From: Stichopus chloronotus
Lineage: Eukaryota; Echinodermata; Holothuroidea; Aspidochirotida; Stichopodidae
Length of the DNA: 64,000 nt
Direction of reading: 5' to 3'
Assembly: GCA_021234535.1 (NCBI GenBank)
Contig: CM037840.1
Coordinates: 22,663,559 to 22,727,558, forward strand
Numbering within the stretch: position 1 is the stretch's first letter; each line of letters opens with the position of its first letter. Below, in pieces: positions 25,440 through 36,696 of this stretch. The position numbers and the translations under genes were made by a program. The notes beneath the pieces are model-generated. The model was not told the DNA's origin and searched no databases. It saw only the letters and a list, made by a program, of their open reading frames with translations.

Positions 25440-26370
25440 CGGATGAAAAGTCATACTCTAAAACGTATTGAACATTATCAAAGATGAATGGAAGATATTA
25501 GTTTTTGATAATATGCATAGTTTGAAGAAGGAACTGAGAGAGAACGTTTTATGAAGTTTTGAAATAGTTCCTATATTGTAAGACTCCGTTTTCCCATTGT
25601 AAAATAGCCAAAATATGTGTGTTTTGAAGATGAAGAATAAAAACATGTACAATCGAAAGATACTTACGATTCAGCAAAACATTTATACGCTGACATTTAA
25701 TAAAAGGACAACACCTAACCTGGTGGTAATTTTTCAGTTCTCATGATACGTTTCTCGGTTGACGATCGGCATTTAGAGAAATGATTATTGTTTGCCATCA
25801 GCTTTTGCAACTTGTTCAACCTGTGCTGGTACTGCCATTAGTGTTTCTCTGTCATAGCATTGAAAGTCAGTTCAATTAAACTTCTCCCGAGCAAACGACA
25901 GCATATTTCTGTGATTGACCTAGGCTACCACATTATTCCCTTCGAACTTTTCCAAAAAAAAAAGAGGTCACTTCGCTTTTTCTCAGCTATCGATCAATTC
26001 AAATTGACACTTACATTCTGTGAACTTTGCCCGTTTCAGTAGAACTAAGTATACCTTCAAGTGTTCACTTTTATGTTTTACAGTTTACACCTATTGTACT
26101 TATTATGTGGTCAAGTTATTGAACAATTTCGTTGTTCCCTCGTCATTGTCAGTATGTATGATTTCTGCTGATTTGCTTGCTGAAAAATTTGCTGAAATTC
26201 TGCTGAAAAATTCTGCCGACAAATCTCTCTTGTCCCTGATGTTTCTTGAAAAAATTCGTTAATATTTATTTGATGCACCTTCATCGTAAAGTAGTATCTT
26301 TTAGTCATTCGTCCTTTTATCTGTATGATTTCTGGATTGTCACGTAATTTTCTGTTAATGTTAAACCAAC
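25440..26370 (+). repeat. Direct segmental duplication, first copy
   Basis: This segment corresponds in the same orientation to about 41050-42960. Shared landmarks include AACCTGGTGGTAATTTT / GACCTGGTGACAATGTTTT, TTTCTCGGTTGACG / TTTCTCAGTTGATG, CACCCTGTGCTAGT-like text, and CATCGTAAA...CATTCGTCC near the end. It lies 5' of HNMT-like copy 2, while its partner lies 5' of copy 3. The duplication may therefore have carried gene plus upstream DNA. Confidence 0.65.
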
Positions 26371-26724
26371 GATTGAAGTGAATTATGTTGGCAATATATG
26401 GATGATAATCGACACAAATGTTTGCTCAAGAAAACGGAATCATGGGAAGAGGACTGCATACGAATGCCACCGAATCATCGTAAACCGAAAATGGACAAGA
26501 GACTACGATTGAAGCGAAATGCTTTTGAATAATTGCACCCGGAAATGGGCATCATATGGGAATGACATGTGAATAATTGTAAGCACCGACCGGTGTCTTG
26601 ATGGAACTGAAGGGGAATCGTCTTCTTTAGTTCTTCTTTGAACAAGAGATATTTTTAGAAAGTGAACATTACAGAGCCTACATTATGCTTTAATTGTTGA
26701 TCAAATAGCCTTCACAAGTACTAT

Positions 26725-27170
26725 CCCAGGAAAAACAAAAATTTTTATAAGATATCAAGAAAACATTTGACGAAATATTGCGATTACGTTTTATAAAATG
26801 TTATTAAAATATTAAATGTCGAGTCACTAGAATAGCCAGAAAACATTTTCGCGATGTTTTACATAACATTATTCGGATGTTGAAAAAACGTTTTCACAAC
26901 ATCTCAAGATGTCGCAATAACGTTGTGTTAAAATGTTATGAAAAAAAATATTTTATAACGTTTTAAGAACGTTACATGTTGAGTCACCAGAAGAGCTCAA
27001 TTACATTTTGACGATGTTTTGAATGACATTATTCAGATATCATTTTTATGTTTGTGCAACATCACAGACACTGTATAAAAGGTATTAAAAATTTATTTTA
27101 AAACTTTTTAAAAAGTTAAATTTTGAGTCGCCAGAAAAGCACAATAACATTTTACAATACTAGCTAAACT
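26725..27170 (+). repeat. Diverged tandem repeat, about 145-160 bp period
   Basis: The marker GAGTCRCCAGAA recurs at 26821 (GAGTCACTAGAA), 26981 and 27125. It is followed each time by an ACATTTT...GATGTTTT segment and a run of AACGTT or AAAACATT words. That gives periods of 160 and 144 bp with strong decay. Confidence 0.65.
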
Positions 27171-30100
27171 TTTAGGTTAAATACAGTATTAGGAAAATGA
27201 TGTTCAACTTTTTTTTTAATGAGAGTTAAAGATGATTTAAAGAAGGCAGAATACATTTTAATAACCGTGAATGAAATATTATTCTATGTTTAAAATGGTA
27301 TTGACATATCAGAGAAATTGAAGCAGTATATTAACAAAAGTTGCATACCAATGTTGTCATAAAAAAACAGGGAGGGGAGAATTATGGTCAATTATGTTTA
27401 AGGCATTAATGTTATGAAATTTCTTCAAAATATAGTTAAACTGTCACATACTACAGTATCATGTTAAAATTATCTCAAATCTCCTTAAAAATGGAACGTT
27501 CGCACAATAATGTTTGCTATAGAATACCCAGTAAATTGGCATTGAAACGTCCTGTCCTCGAATGATGTTAACAATACGAAGGTGTTTCTGATTGATGTCG
27601 CTTTAACATGGACTTACTGTATGATCATTTTGTTTTTCTGAGATAATCATTGCACTGGATTAAGTCATAATTGGAAGCAATCAATACCGCGTTTTGTATG
27701 AAATAAGCTTATGTTCAGTAGAATATATGAATTATTGTACAGTAACTCCCGCACGATACTCCTTTGCACCATATACTGTAGTTTTCGGTTGCCAAACAAC
27801 ACATCACAAGAAAATGAAAATGCTGATTAATCCTCTGGCTGAGTTACAGGCCACGATCAAACTGCAGGCAGTCATTCCACAGATTAAATGATCTATATAA
27901 TATGGACTTTCTGTTGCCAAATGCCCTTACGCTTTCGTCGTGGTCTCTATAACGACTGTTTGCCTAACAAGAAAATTCAGTTTACTAGGGTACGGTAGCT
28001 ACCTGTCTCCCACTTCAAGAACGCGTGGTATTAGAAGTTCATATGGGCACCTTACATTCCAAAAGCGTCATTGCATGGTACAGTTTTCCGATTTCTGTTG
28101 ATCGATTCATCACTGGGGTGTATTGTCTGTGTGACTGCTGTCACTGATTTACTGGCCAAATTGGAAAAGTAAAATAACTGCTGAAGGTTATAAATGCAGG
28201 CACTTTAATAACAGAAGTATCAGATGCACAACAGTGGGTATTTCTCCAATAAATATCAATTACCTCAGAGAAACACCATACAACAAACAAGGGGCCCCGA
28301 GAGCTTCTCCGGGCTCAGGTTTAGACACACATGAAAAGTGCCGTTCACAGTGTCCTTCACCCTCAGGTCACACGTTCACTTTAACACAGTACTCAGGCAT
28401 GACGGGAACGATAAGAAATATTGCTGGCAGAAATATCTAAGCGGAGCGTCGTCACTGGTTGACGCAGATCGCGCAAAAAACATTTCTGGCGCTCTACACC
28501 CCCATGTAGGAAATGGCACTTCCCGGATGTTCTAAGCAGCAAGTCAGTCTTAAAATACTGATGTAATGTGTGGAATTACAATTAATGAGAAAAAATATGA
28601 TCTACGGTATTTACATATCAGATGGGTTGAGGTGATGCAGATCATAATGAATTATGTATTCATTTTCAGTATTCTCAGGGCACCTCTTAAATATTAAGAG
28701 AGGTGACATGAACACACCTTTAGTCCCAACACTTTTCATTCAGAGTATGATCGTCCAACGTACAACCCCTCTCCGGTTACCAACCATTCATTCTTGTTAA
28801 AAATTATACAAGCAAAGCGACTTACAGGAACTGTAGTTTACCCTGGGCGTTAGTGCTAGACTTAAGCCTACCTGTGCCATTTAATTTTCTGTTGTATGAA
28901 GTCGTTCATAAATACTTGAATAAAGTTCATGAATGTGCACTATTACCTGCCGAGGTCAGGCTAAATGACTACTATATCGCTAAATTAAAATGTATGGAGT
29001 AGAAAAATGCTTGCTGTGACCTTTAAATTCTGTTCTATTTCATATATATTTTTGTACATTGTTCTTTGACCTACTTTTGCAGGTTCCCAAATTACACTAG
29101 CCACCCCTCCCCCTTCTTGGCCGAAATGTCCTCACCAAAGAAATAGTACTGCAACAGTAACTGTTTGACTCTCAACCATGTAATCGTAGAAAATTTATAA
29201 AATGTCATTCTGTTTAATGTAAGAAAGGAAATACTGCAAAATCAAAAGTAATGACTGTTATCAATCCTCCATGTACTTTTTTTCCACACTGTAGCTCTAA
29301 ATTAATGAGAGTGTTGTTCTATACTGATTGAACGTGAGAACTGTACAGACACAGTGTTGCTTGCATAAATGGGTAGCATAAACAGCTAGTTATACAGCAG
29401 CCATTTGTGCAACTCAGTTTCTCGGGCACATTTCCAAGGAATCGGATACAGATTTACCTTTTTCTTACTCTGAGTCTGGCTTAGCTACTGTAGAATAACT
29501 ATAGCTTAGTGTCATTTATCGAGAAGACAAGTACAACTATACTTTTGTGGTTCAAGCAAACACGACCATACTTACTGTACTAAGTTTCATTTTGATGGTA
29601 CATATTTTCTAAGCCTAAGCACATGACGTACCCTGAAAAATGCCTATTTGCCCACTTGTCCATGGCATGATGTAGGCCTTCTTATTTAGGTTTCTAACAC
29701 AAAATATACTTTGTGCCTATTTCCGCAACCCTGCTTAAACCAGGCTATACGTACCGCTCGCAGCCTGGCAGTATAACATTACATACCTGTACGCAATCCT
29801 CAAACTTCTACCATTCCCGTGTCTGCTCTCTCTGGATGCAGTTTTCTTCAATTCATACACAAACCTTTAAAATAAACCACCTAGAATGCTTATCACTAAC
29901 TACTGACATTAATCAACCACAGAGTAACAAGTCATTCTTTTGTTTCCCACTGAAATTGACCTTCAGTGGGTTTTGGCGGCTTCTATCCGGACGGCTGACC
30001 TGTTCAGGTCTTGGTCAAATAGTAATTGACTCATTGAACTGACTGTGGAAAGTGAGTCTGGGCTAAGCCCACACCAAAGTGCATACCCTTATTTATTTGT

Positions 30101-30699
30101 ACCAAATATTCTACTTTTTCGTATAAAATATTCAGACCTACGAGACAATAGAACATATTCACATCATGTTCATACTTATAAATCATTATAGGTTTCAAGA
30201 GTTCACTTACCTTGAATTTTAGTAAGACAATTCCCAACCGGTTTGAATCTTGACATGTGTTACCAAGTAATATACGTACAAATCTAACCACTAACTTAGG
30301 TATAATAACAAAAGTATTGTAAACATAAATCATTAAAAATACCAAGGATATATACAAGTGCATTTTTTTCATCAAATATATTTTCAAAGATTTATACCCC
30401 TACATCGTTACATTTTGTAATTTTATTCTTACTTTCGAATTGAAGCTTTTACAAATATTTAAAAAAATAATTATAACGTATTACATTTCGATTAGAATAT
30501 ATATGATCTCGCGAGGGGGCTGATGTAGGAATTTCAAGTATCCCTGTCAATATGAAATAACATTCAAAATTATTTGTAATTAGATTATCAAAACTTTTTT
30601 TCCATTTAGAAAAAAAAGTTTGGATGATGCTTAAAAAATATCATTAATTCGGTTTGATAAGGTTTGACGGTTGTGTGTCATATTGCATTGGTGATATCT
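27171..30699. other. Interior without recognisable genes
   Basis: Only short frames without protein resemblance occur. Base composition is AT-rich, with a slightly G/C-richer patch near 28290-28530. Confidence 0.5.
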
Positions 30700-32570
30700 A
30701 AGGAAGTGAACTTAAAAGCACATGTCATAGAGAAAAATTAATTCGTACATAAATGACCTGATGTATTCAACGACATTGTGACATTGTGATATTTTTAAAA
30801 CATCAAATAAAATGTTTTCATTTGAAATGTTGTCATGACATCAAAACATTTGCACTTGAGAACACATGTTTGACAATGATCTGAAATGTTGATAGTTTGG
30901 CTTGAGAAGGTTGTGTTTTTGTGTGTCATGATGTGCCACTTTATTTAAGTGAAAACATTTTGATAATATCTTAAGAATATCGTCTATCGTAAATGTAAGT
31001 AAACTATTAAGTAATGCTTTTACTATTTTGATAACTTGTCAAGTACATAAAGTGCTGGTTCGGAATATCATTTCTATACTGGTGGCTGGTGGAAGTCGCA
31101 CATGCATGATCCATAAAACTAACATGAAAATAACGTTTTCAAAACATTCTGGGAAATGTTCGAAAGAAAAGATTTAAGTAACGTAACGCAAACATTGTAG
31201 CCAACCCAATCTGTACCTTTCGTAATGAGGGGATTGCAGCACTACCTCAAATTTTATTTTGGACCCAGAGCAAAGTATATTAGCAGACAGTTTGTATTCT
31301 CTAAAGGTTACTTACTTTTTGGATACGAATTCTATTTAAGACACCCTTACAATTTTCTCATCTTTTATTTCAAATATTACTTTTTTAACAACATATTGAA
31401 TTTTCAGCTGCGCAACGTAAATGAATTTTTATACAAATTTAAATTTGCTATACAAGTTGGAAAGAAATTGAAAATTTAAAAGTATGTCACCGATATCCTA
31501 TGACAGCCTACACTCTGTATTTAGAAATTGTATGATTCTCTTCCAGTGATTATATTTGGCGATGTATGAAATTTAAAACCTTATGTCCATTGGAAAAAGT
31601 ATGTTAAAAGACTGTAAGCTTATACTTTATTCTAGAAGGATGACTTGGGGAATACGCCTTTCATGTTAATGAGTATTTATCACTTCTGTATAATTGATAC
31701 GCAGATATTTTGTAAGTAAATTCTATTTCGTCCACTGTACCATATACAATACTCATACTGAATAAAAGAGGATGAAAAAAGGTAATGCAAACATATTTCA
31801 TAAGAAATATTCTAAAAATGTCACAAACATTTTAATAAACTATGTATGACTTTGCTGATTTTTAACAGGTGAAATGTGATTATGGCGAGTGAACAAAAAA
31901 TGGACTGACATGTTACATGACATTCAGAAAAATAAAATGGTAAATTTGTACAAAGTTTTTTATTACTCAATGACATTTTAACGATACTTCTATAACATTG
32001 AATAAGACCTTTGCACGAAAATGTTTTCAAAACAACATTTAAACATTTGCAAACTGAGAGCAAGTATTTTAATGATGTTTTGGAATATTAACCATTCCTT
32101 TTGAAACCAAAGGCGAATGTTTTACACGATGCCTCAAAAAAAAATTTAAGTTATTCCAAAAACTTTCTGATGAGGACATTCCGATAACATCCTTAAAATA
32201 TTGTTCTGTAAATCAAAATGTTTTTGTAACGTTTTAATGACAGTATGTTATTTGCAGCAACTTTCACCAATATTTTCATCACATTTACTTTGATCAATTG
32301 AGATATAAGTGCTGGACCAACATTATGTGAATTTGTTTTCATATTTCAATTTTTATGTCTTGTTATGATGTATTCAAAGAAATAATAAGACGTTAACAAA
32401 ATACGTGAATAAAATTTTACAAAGAAAACATTTATGTAAGATTGGCAAAACATCGCAATGTAACCATACGATATTTAAATAACATTTTTAAAACGTTTTA
32501 CGAATAATTTTTCAAATGACATTCTTACCCTTTTTCCAAAATGTTGCAAAAATGTTTTGTGTTTGCTGGG
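30700..32570. repeat. AT-rich repeat region with AAAACATT/AACGTTTT words
   Basis: Many diverged words of the kind seen at 26.7-27.2 kb recur here (for example ACATTTGCA, AACGTTTTAATGAC, ATGTTTTGTGTTTGCTGGG at the right edge). No gene was seen. Confidence 0.5.
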
Positions 32571-33847
32571 ATGCCGATGCCCAACGTTTGAAAACATGAT
32601 TTTGACACTTATCCGATACTTGCTAGAACGAAAACGCTATCAAGCCAAAACTGGGTGAAGCATATGTGTTGTTGCAGACACGCGGTATTTTAGACAGAAC
32701 AGATATTGTTCAGTAATAATCTGCCTCGGTTTATTAGCTTAACAAAATAAAAAAAAATTCATTCAACCCACTATTGTTAGACAAAGCCAGCTGGAAGTAT
32801 ACTAGTAATGAATATTCAGTTCGTCCAAATAGCTGATCACTGAAGTTGCAAGTAGGCTAACAGTTTGTAATAGTAATCATCAAACTGTGAACCGAATTAG
32901 ACATGTGTAGTGAAGAACAGTATTTAAGAACTGTGTAAGCTAATTAAGTGAGACAATTAGCAAATAACCTTTTCTTTGGCTATAACAGGACGGGTAATAA
33001 ATCCTACACCTAACTTTGAGCTACAATAAAATGTAATTTTGTCACCAGTTGTCAGGAATGCCAAGTTCCATGGTAACGGAATGCAAAGATCTACATGTGT
33101 TACGACATTGTAATTTTTGATGTAACAGAAAGGAACGTGTTATAAATATAATACATCTACACTGCTATTCAAAATGGTATGATCCTGAAACTAAACTTAT
33201 GTTGTACTTACCATATGCTTTCATGGTTATAATATACTTGCAAATGTTTTTTTTTCTTCTTTTGGAACATATGATGCTGTTGCCGATGGCATGAAAAAAA
33301 TCCATCATTCAATTAATTAGCCAAAATGTTGCGATACGTGCATTTCTTGATCACGGGGAAATGCCAAAAGCATACTTTACACTGTACTGATATTAAAAAG
33401 AGAAACTGCTACCGAAGAGCATGTTTACTGTTGATATTAAGCTAGCAAATGCCCATTCCAGTCATGTGACTATCTATGACTTTATATACTGCCATTTGTT
33501 TAAAGACCTTCAACAAAGTTATGAATATTTAGGAAGCAAGTTGCATATAGGACTTTACTGAAGAATAGAAAAATTATAGCTATGCTCTCGGGAATAAACT
33601 AAATGTTAGTACCGGTATCTGATATTAAGGACGACAAGCAATTAACACTGAGTTTTGGAGTATTTAAGAAAAACCTTGGAGACTGGTATAAACGAAATAC
33701 CTTAGTTGTAGTCCTGAAAAGTCGTGCAGTCTCCATGGTTTGAGGTGGTCACTATCTGAAAAGTGAAAAACAGAAGTTCAATGCTTCTCTTAAGAAGTGA
33801 ATAATAGTTAAAACTAGCTCGTGCAATATCACTAATGCCCAGCGCTC
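32571..33847. other. Intergenic, 3' of copy 3
   Basis: AT-rich DNA with no gene seen. It contains the presumed 3' UTR of copy 3 next to 33847. Confidence 0.55.
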
Positions 33848-34212
33848 TTAATTATTGTGTTGTTTACCTCTCCTTGTCACAAATATTGCCTGCCAGTCAT
33901 TACTAAATAACAATTTACTCCCTTTCTGAATGCAACATTCTGCCCCCTGCATGTACGTCAAGACTTCCTCAACGAAAGTCTTAGGAGCAGTTTCACGGAA
34001 CTTGTATACGTGCGTCAGAAAATCCGTCAGCAATATCGCTTCATTGCTTTTCTCATCATCGCAGGATGTAATGTCCACGAAGGATTCTTGGGTTATGGCT
34101 TCATAGCTGATATTCTGTTTATCCAGGACGTTGCGAATTAAGCCTGAATGAACATCACCTTCGCCAATTAATGCTGGAAATCTGTGATGTAAACGCCATT
34201 TACTGCATTTAT
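33848..34212 (-). CDS. HNMT-like copy 3, coding exon 3
   Basis: Translating back from the VDITSC segment shows the frame open all the way to a TTTACACAG acceptor (exon base 34212), so the exon is longer than the ATG-initiated frame starting at 34078. It encodes DKCSKWRLHHRFPALIG, the conserved ITSCDDEKSNE region, FLTHVYKF and SNDWQAIFVT, and ends RRGKQHNN with the stop at 33850-33848. Confidence 0.88.
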
Positions 34213-35724
34213 CTGTGTAAAAGATAACAATAAGTCAGATATTGGATCCCGGTCGGGAGATAATATCAGCAGTTTGTCTATTACTCCAAACGACCCGACT
34301 GCAGATTCAGGCTGCCCTCAGAAACCGACACAGATTCATTTGGACTGTGAAAATTAATTGTTCTTTCAGTATACTACATGGGGTATCCATATTCTTGTAC
34401 GTTGTTCCAATGAGGGAGGGGGTGTGTTGGAGGGAAATATATGTGTTGAGAGGGATAGATTAAGTAATTACGCAATCATATTAGGATCCATAACATGTTT
34501 ATACACCACATTTAATGCAAATATACCCAAACACGTTTTTGATAGAAAAAGCCCACGAGGTCGTACGGCAACAACAGTAGAGTATAACTTCTAGAAGTGC
34601 ACCTGTAATTACAAAAATTTTTTCGTTGGTTCATTTTCCTTTGACTGTTTACATGCTGCCACCGACTAGCTGATATCGCCGTAAAATACAATTAATACAG
34701 AACAGTCAAAGATGAGGTAATAGGTGGTACAAATATTTCAGCACTGGCCATTAAGTGGAAGTAGAATTAGTTTATTTTGTTTATCGAATGTATATAAAAC
34801 TGGGACTTTAGACATTCTCTCATGTTAATATATTTGTATTGCAACTGCTTCAATTGATATCTTTAACGTATATCATAGGCTTCCTTTTAACCCTCACTTT
34901 ATTTTTACCTGTGGTCAAAATTATAAGGAGAATTCCTCCGTCCTCCAAGCAGTCTATTAAATCTGAGACATTCTTCTCATTGTCTTCAATGTAGTACAAA
35001 GAATGAATAGCGCTGATAAAGTGAAATTTAGGAACCTGGATGCTCTGCTTGTATTCGTTGTAGAATTTCTCCCAAGTCTGCCGCCGCCAATCAAATACAA
35101 CATTAACGAAGCTTTCATCGTCCACCAGTTTTTTGTACCGCTTGATGTGTGGCAGTGACGGTTCTATCACTGTGTTGGATATTGATGGGAACTTATTTAA
35201 GAGTTGGTTTATCATTTTACAGTCGATAATACCTATTAAAAAGAATCAACACTTAAAACAATAAGTCACTGGAAAACCGGAAGATTATCAAGTAAATTGG
35301 AGGGAGCAATATGTGTTAAAAATGGAAATAATCGGGAGTGGCAATGTGTCGGAAAGGAACAGTGGGATAATGAAGGACTGAGATTAGCACGTAGAGAGAG
35401 ACACATACGCAGGAGAAATGTTAGGAATAATGTTGAGTATTATAATAAGGAGAGTCAGAGAGGATAACGACACCAGAAAGGAATTTATTAGAAGATAAGA
35501 AATTGCTCACCTGTTCCGCTTCCAATTCCCATTATTCTTAGTTTCTCTGTTTGTCCATTCTTTTCAAGTGTCGCTAGTTTCTCGACAACCATCTCATCAA
35601 ATATCATGTCAACCCAAGAACCTTGAACTTGGTACTGAGCACAACGTTGCGTGAAAACTTCAAATGCCTCCGCGTAGTGCTCGGGATCGTGTGAAAGACT
35701 CCTGAAATTGTAAGTCTCGGCCAT
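33848..35724 (-). CDS. HNMT-like: HNMT-like SAM-dependent methyltransferase, copy 3 (3 coding exons)
   Basis: This is the third intact HNMT-family methyltransferase and the most compact gene. Exons 35724-35511, 35232-34909 and 34212-33848 give 300 aa with introns of 278 and 696 bp. It shows motif I GIGSGTGI, Glu95 in NTVIEP, DWRRQTWEKFYNEY and FHFISAIHSLYY. The human histamine-contact positions hold Gln30, His148 and Asn284; the residue before the Asn is Ser rather than Asn. A Trp at about the human Trp179 position is kept (KWRLHHRF). The C-terminus is extended (RRGKQHNN) relative to copies 1 and 2. The upstream side is unusual: a deleted Polinton begins about 0.7 kb 5' of the coding start. 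The frame is intact, so the gene is probably functional. Confidence 0.92.
34909..35232 (-). CDS. HNMT-like copy 3, coding exon 2
   Basis: This 324-nt core exon lies between a TAG acceptor and a GTAAAA donor. It encodes IIDCKMINQLLNKFPSISN, the VIEP acidic motif, DWRRQTWEKFYNEYKQ, FHFISAIHSLYY and LEDGGILLIILTT. Confidence 0.9.
35511..35724 (-). CDS. HNMT-like copy 3, coding exon 1
   Basis: This exon encodes 71 residues plus one base. The start is ATG 35724 (MAETYNFRSL); the upstream in-frame ATG at 35787 is cut off by the acceptor TTTGTCTATTTCTCTAG (exon base 35765). The donor is GTGAGC, identical to that of copy 2. Confidence 0.87.
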
Positions 35725-35765
35725 CGTATCTTGATTTTTAATTGACCCCCAAACCGGGCGTATGC

Positions 35766-36426
35766 CTAGAGAAATAGACAAAGTCATTTGAGGCCTGATC
35801 TCATTAAAGGTACTTGCTTTTATATTCTTATTTTATATAGTTATGTACAGTATTAGTTTCTCGTGATCGAGGAGGCGGGGGATAACAAAGCTGTCGAACA
35901 CTGTGATCAGCAGCACATCAAACCACCGACGATTTGCCCATGTAGACCTAGCTAAATGGTCTTCACACCATAGGCATGAACTCGTCGGACAACAAGAACA
36001 ATATTAATGTATGACCTATAATTACTTCTTTCTTTACGAATCACTTTTGTCGCTCGTCAAATACTGAAGAATCATCTTCAAAAACGACCTGAAATACATC
36101 TTTTACAGGACTCCAATGGTCTTGCACCTGAAAAAAGTGCCAATTGCGTAAATTTGCTTCAAAGAGTCTTGGGGAAGAATTGGTTGGGTGGGCCACAGGC
36201 CAAACGACATGTGTGCATGCTGCGGAAGAACGAATTAAGTTTTAAAAACCAACATTTAATTATGATACTAAATTCCAATCATTGTTTTTATGTTTTAAAT
36301 GGCTATTCACTTTTAACATAACGGGTCGTCCCATTCGTTCTGAGGCTAAATGCAATAGTGGACCCAAGTTCTTTGTTTGGGAAGGGGAATACTGGCCATC
36401 CAGTGATATGGTGGAGGGACTCAAGG
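35766..36426. other. Region between copy 3 and the Polinton
   Basis: No coding frame was seen. A segment near 35895-35980 (CAGCACATCAAACCACCGACGA) recurs near 42495-42570. The transcription start of copy 3 may lie here or beyond the Polinton. Confidence 0.5.
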
Positions 36427-36432
36427 GAGGGA
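36427..36432. repeat. Polinton target-site duplication, left
   Basis: GAGGGA lies immediately before the left TIR and is identical to the 6 bases after the right TIR. Confidence 0.9.
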
Positions 36433-36638
36433 AGTAGTATAGGATGTGGAAATGGCACCCTTTTTGAGGTGGTGAAATGAGGTGGTGAAATGAGGTGGTG
36501 AAATGAGGTGGTGAAATGAGGTGGTTCAATGAAAAGAAAAGAGTGCCACTCTTGCAATCTGAAGGACCTTGTTGTCTCGGATATTGAAAACATGTTTTTC
36601 ATACTCATGGAGATTACATTGATGTATAATTTATGGGG
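36433..36638 (+). repeat. Polinton left terminal inverted repeat
   Basis: This arm of about 206 bp is the reverse complement of the right arm with only scattered mismatches. It contains five units of a 13-bp tandem repeat, GAGGTGGTGAAAT (36466-36530, last unit variant GAGGTGGTTCAAT), against two in the right arm. That accounts for the whole length difference of 39 bp. Confidence 0.92.
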
Positions 36639-36696
36639 GTTGAGCAAGAGGTTTTTCCCATACGAATGGATTAATTTTGCCAATCTTGAAAATACG

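Larger units (their letters stand above)
26725..32570. mobile_element. Candidate 5.85-kb element with CCCAG-type inverted ends
   Basis: The left edge reads CCCAGGAAAAACAAAAA. The right edge, in reverse complement, reads CCCAGCAAACACAAAAC. Both continue into AT-rich DNA dense in AAAACATT and AACGTTTTA words. No transposase is visible in the interior. The flanks share at most 2 bp (AT), so a target-site duplication is not established. It could be one large non-autonomous element or two smaller related repeats in opposite orientation. Confidence 0.42.

Noticed and set aside
36466..36530. Short regular repeats as a possible CRISPR array
   Set aside because: The units are 13 bp and directly adjacent without spacers, and lie inside a Polinton TIR.
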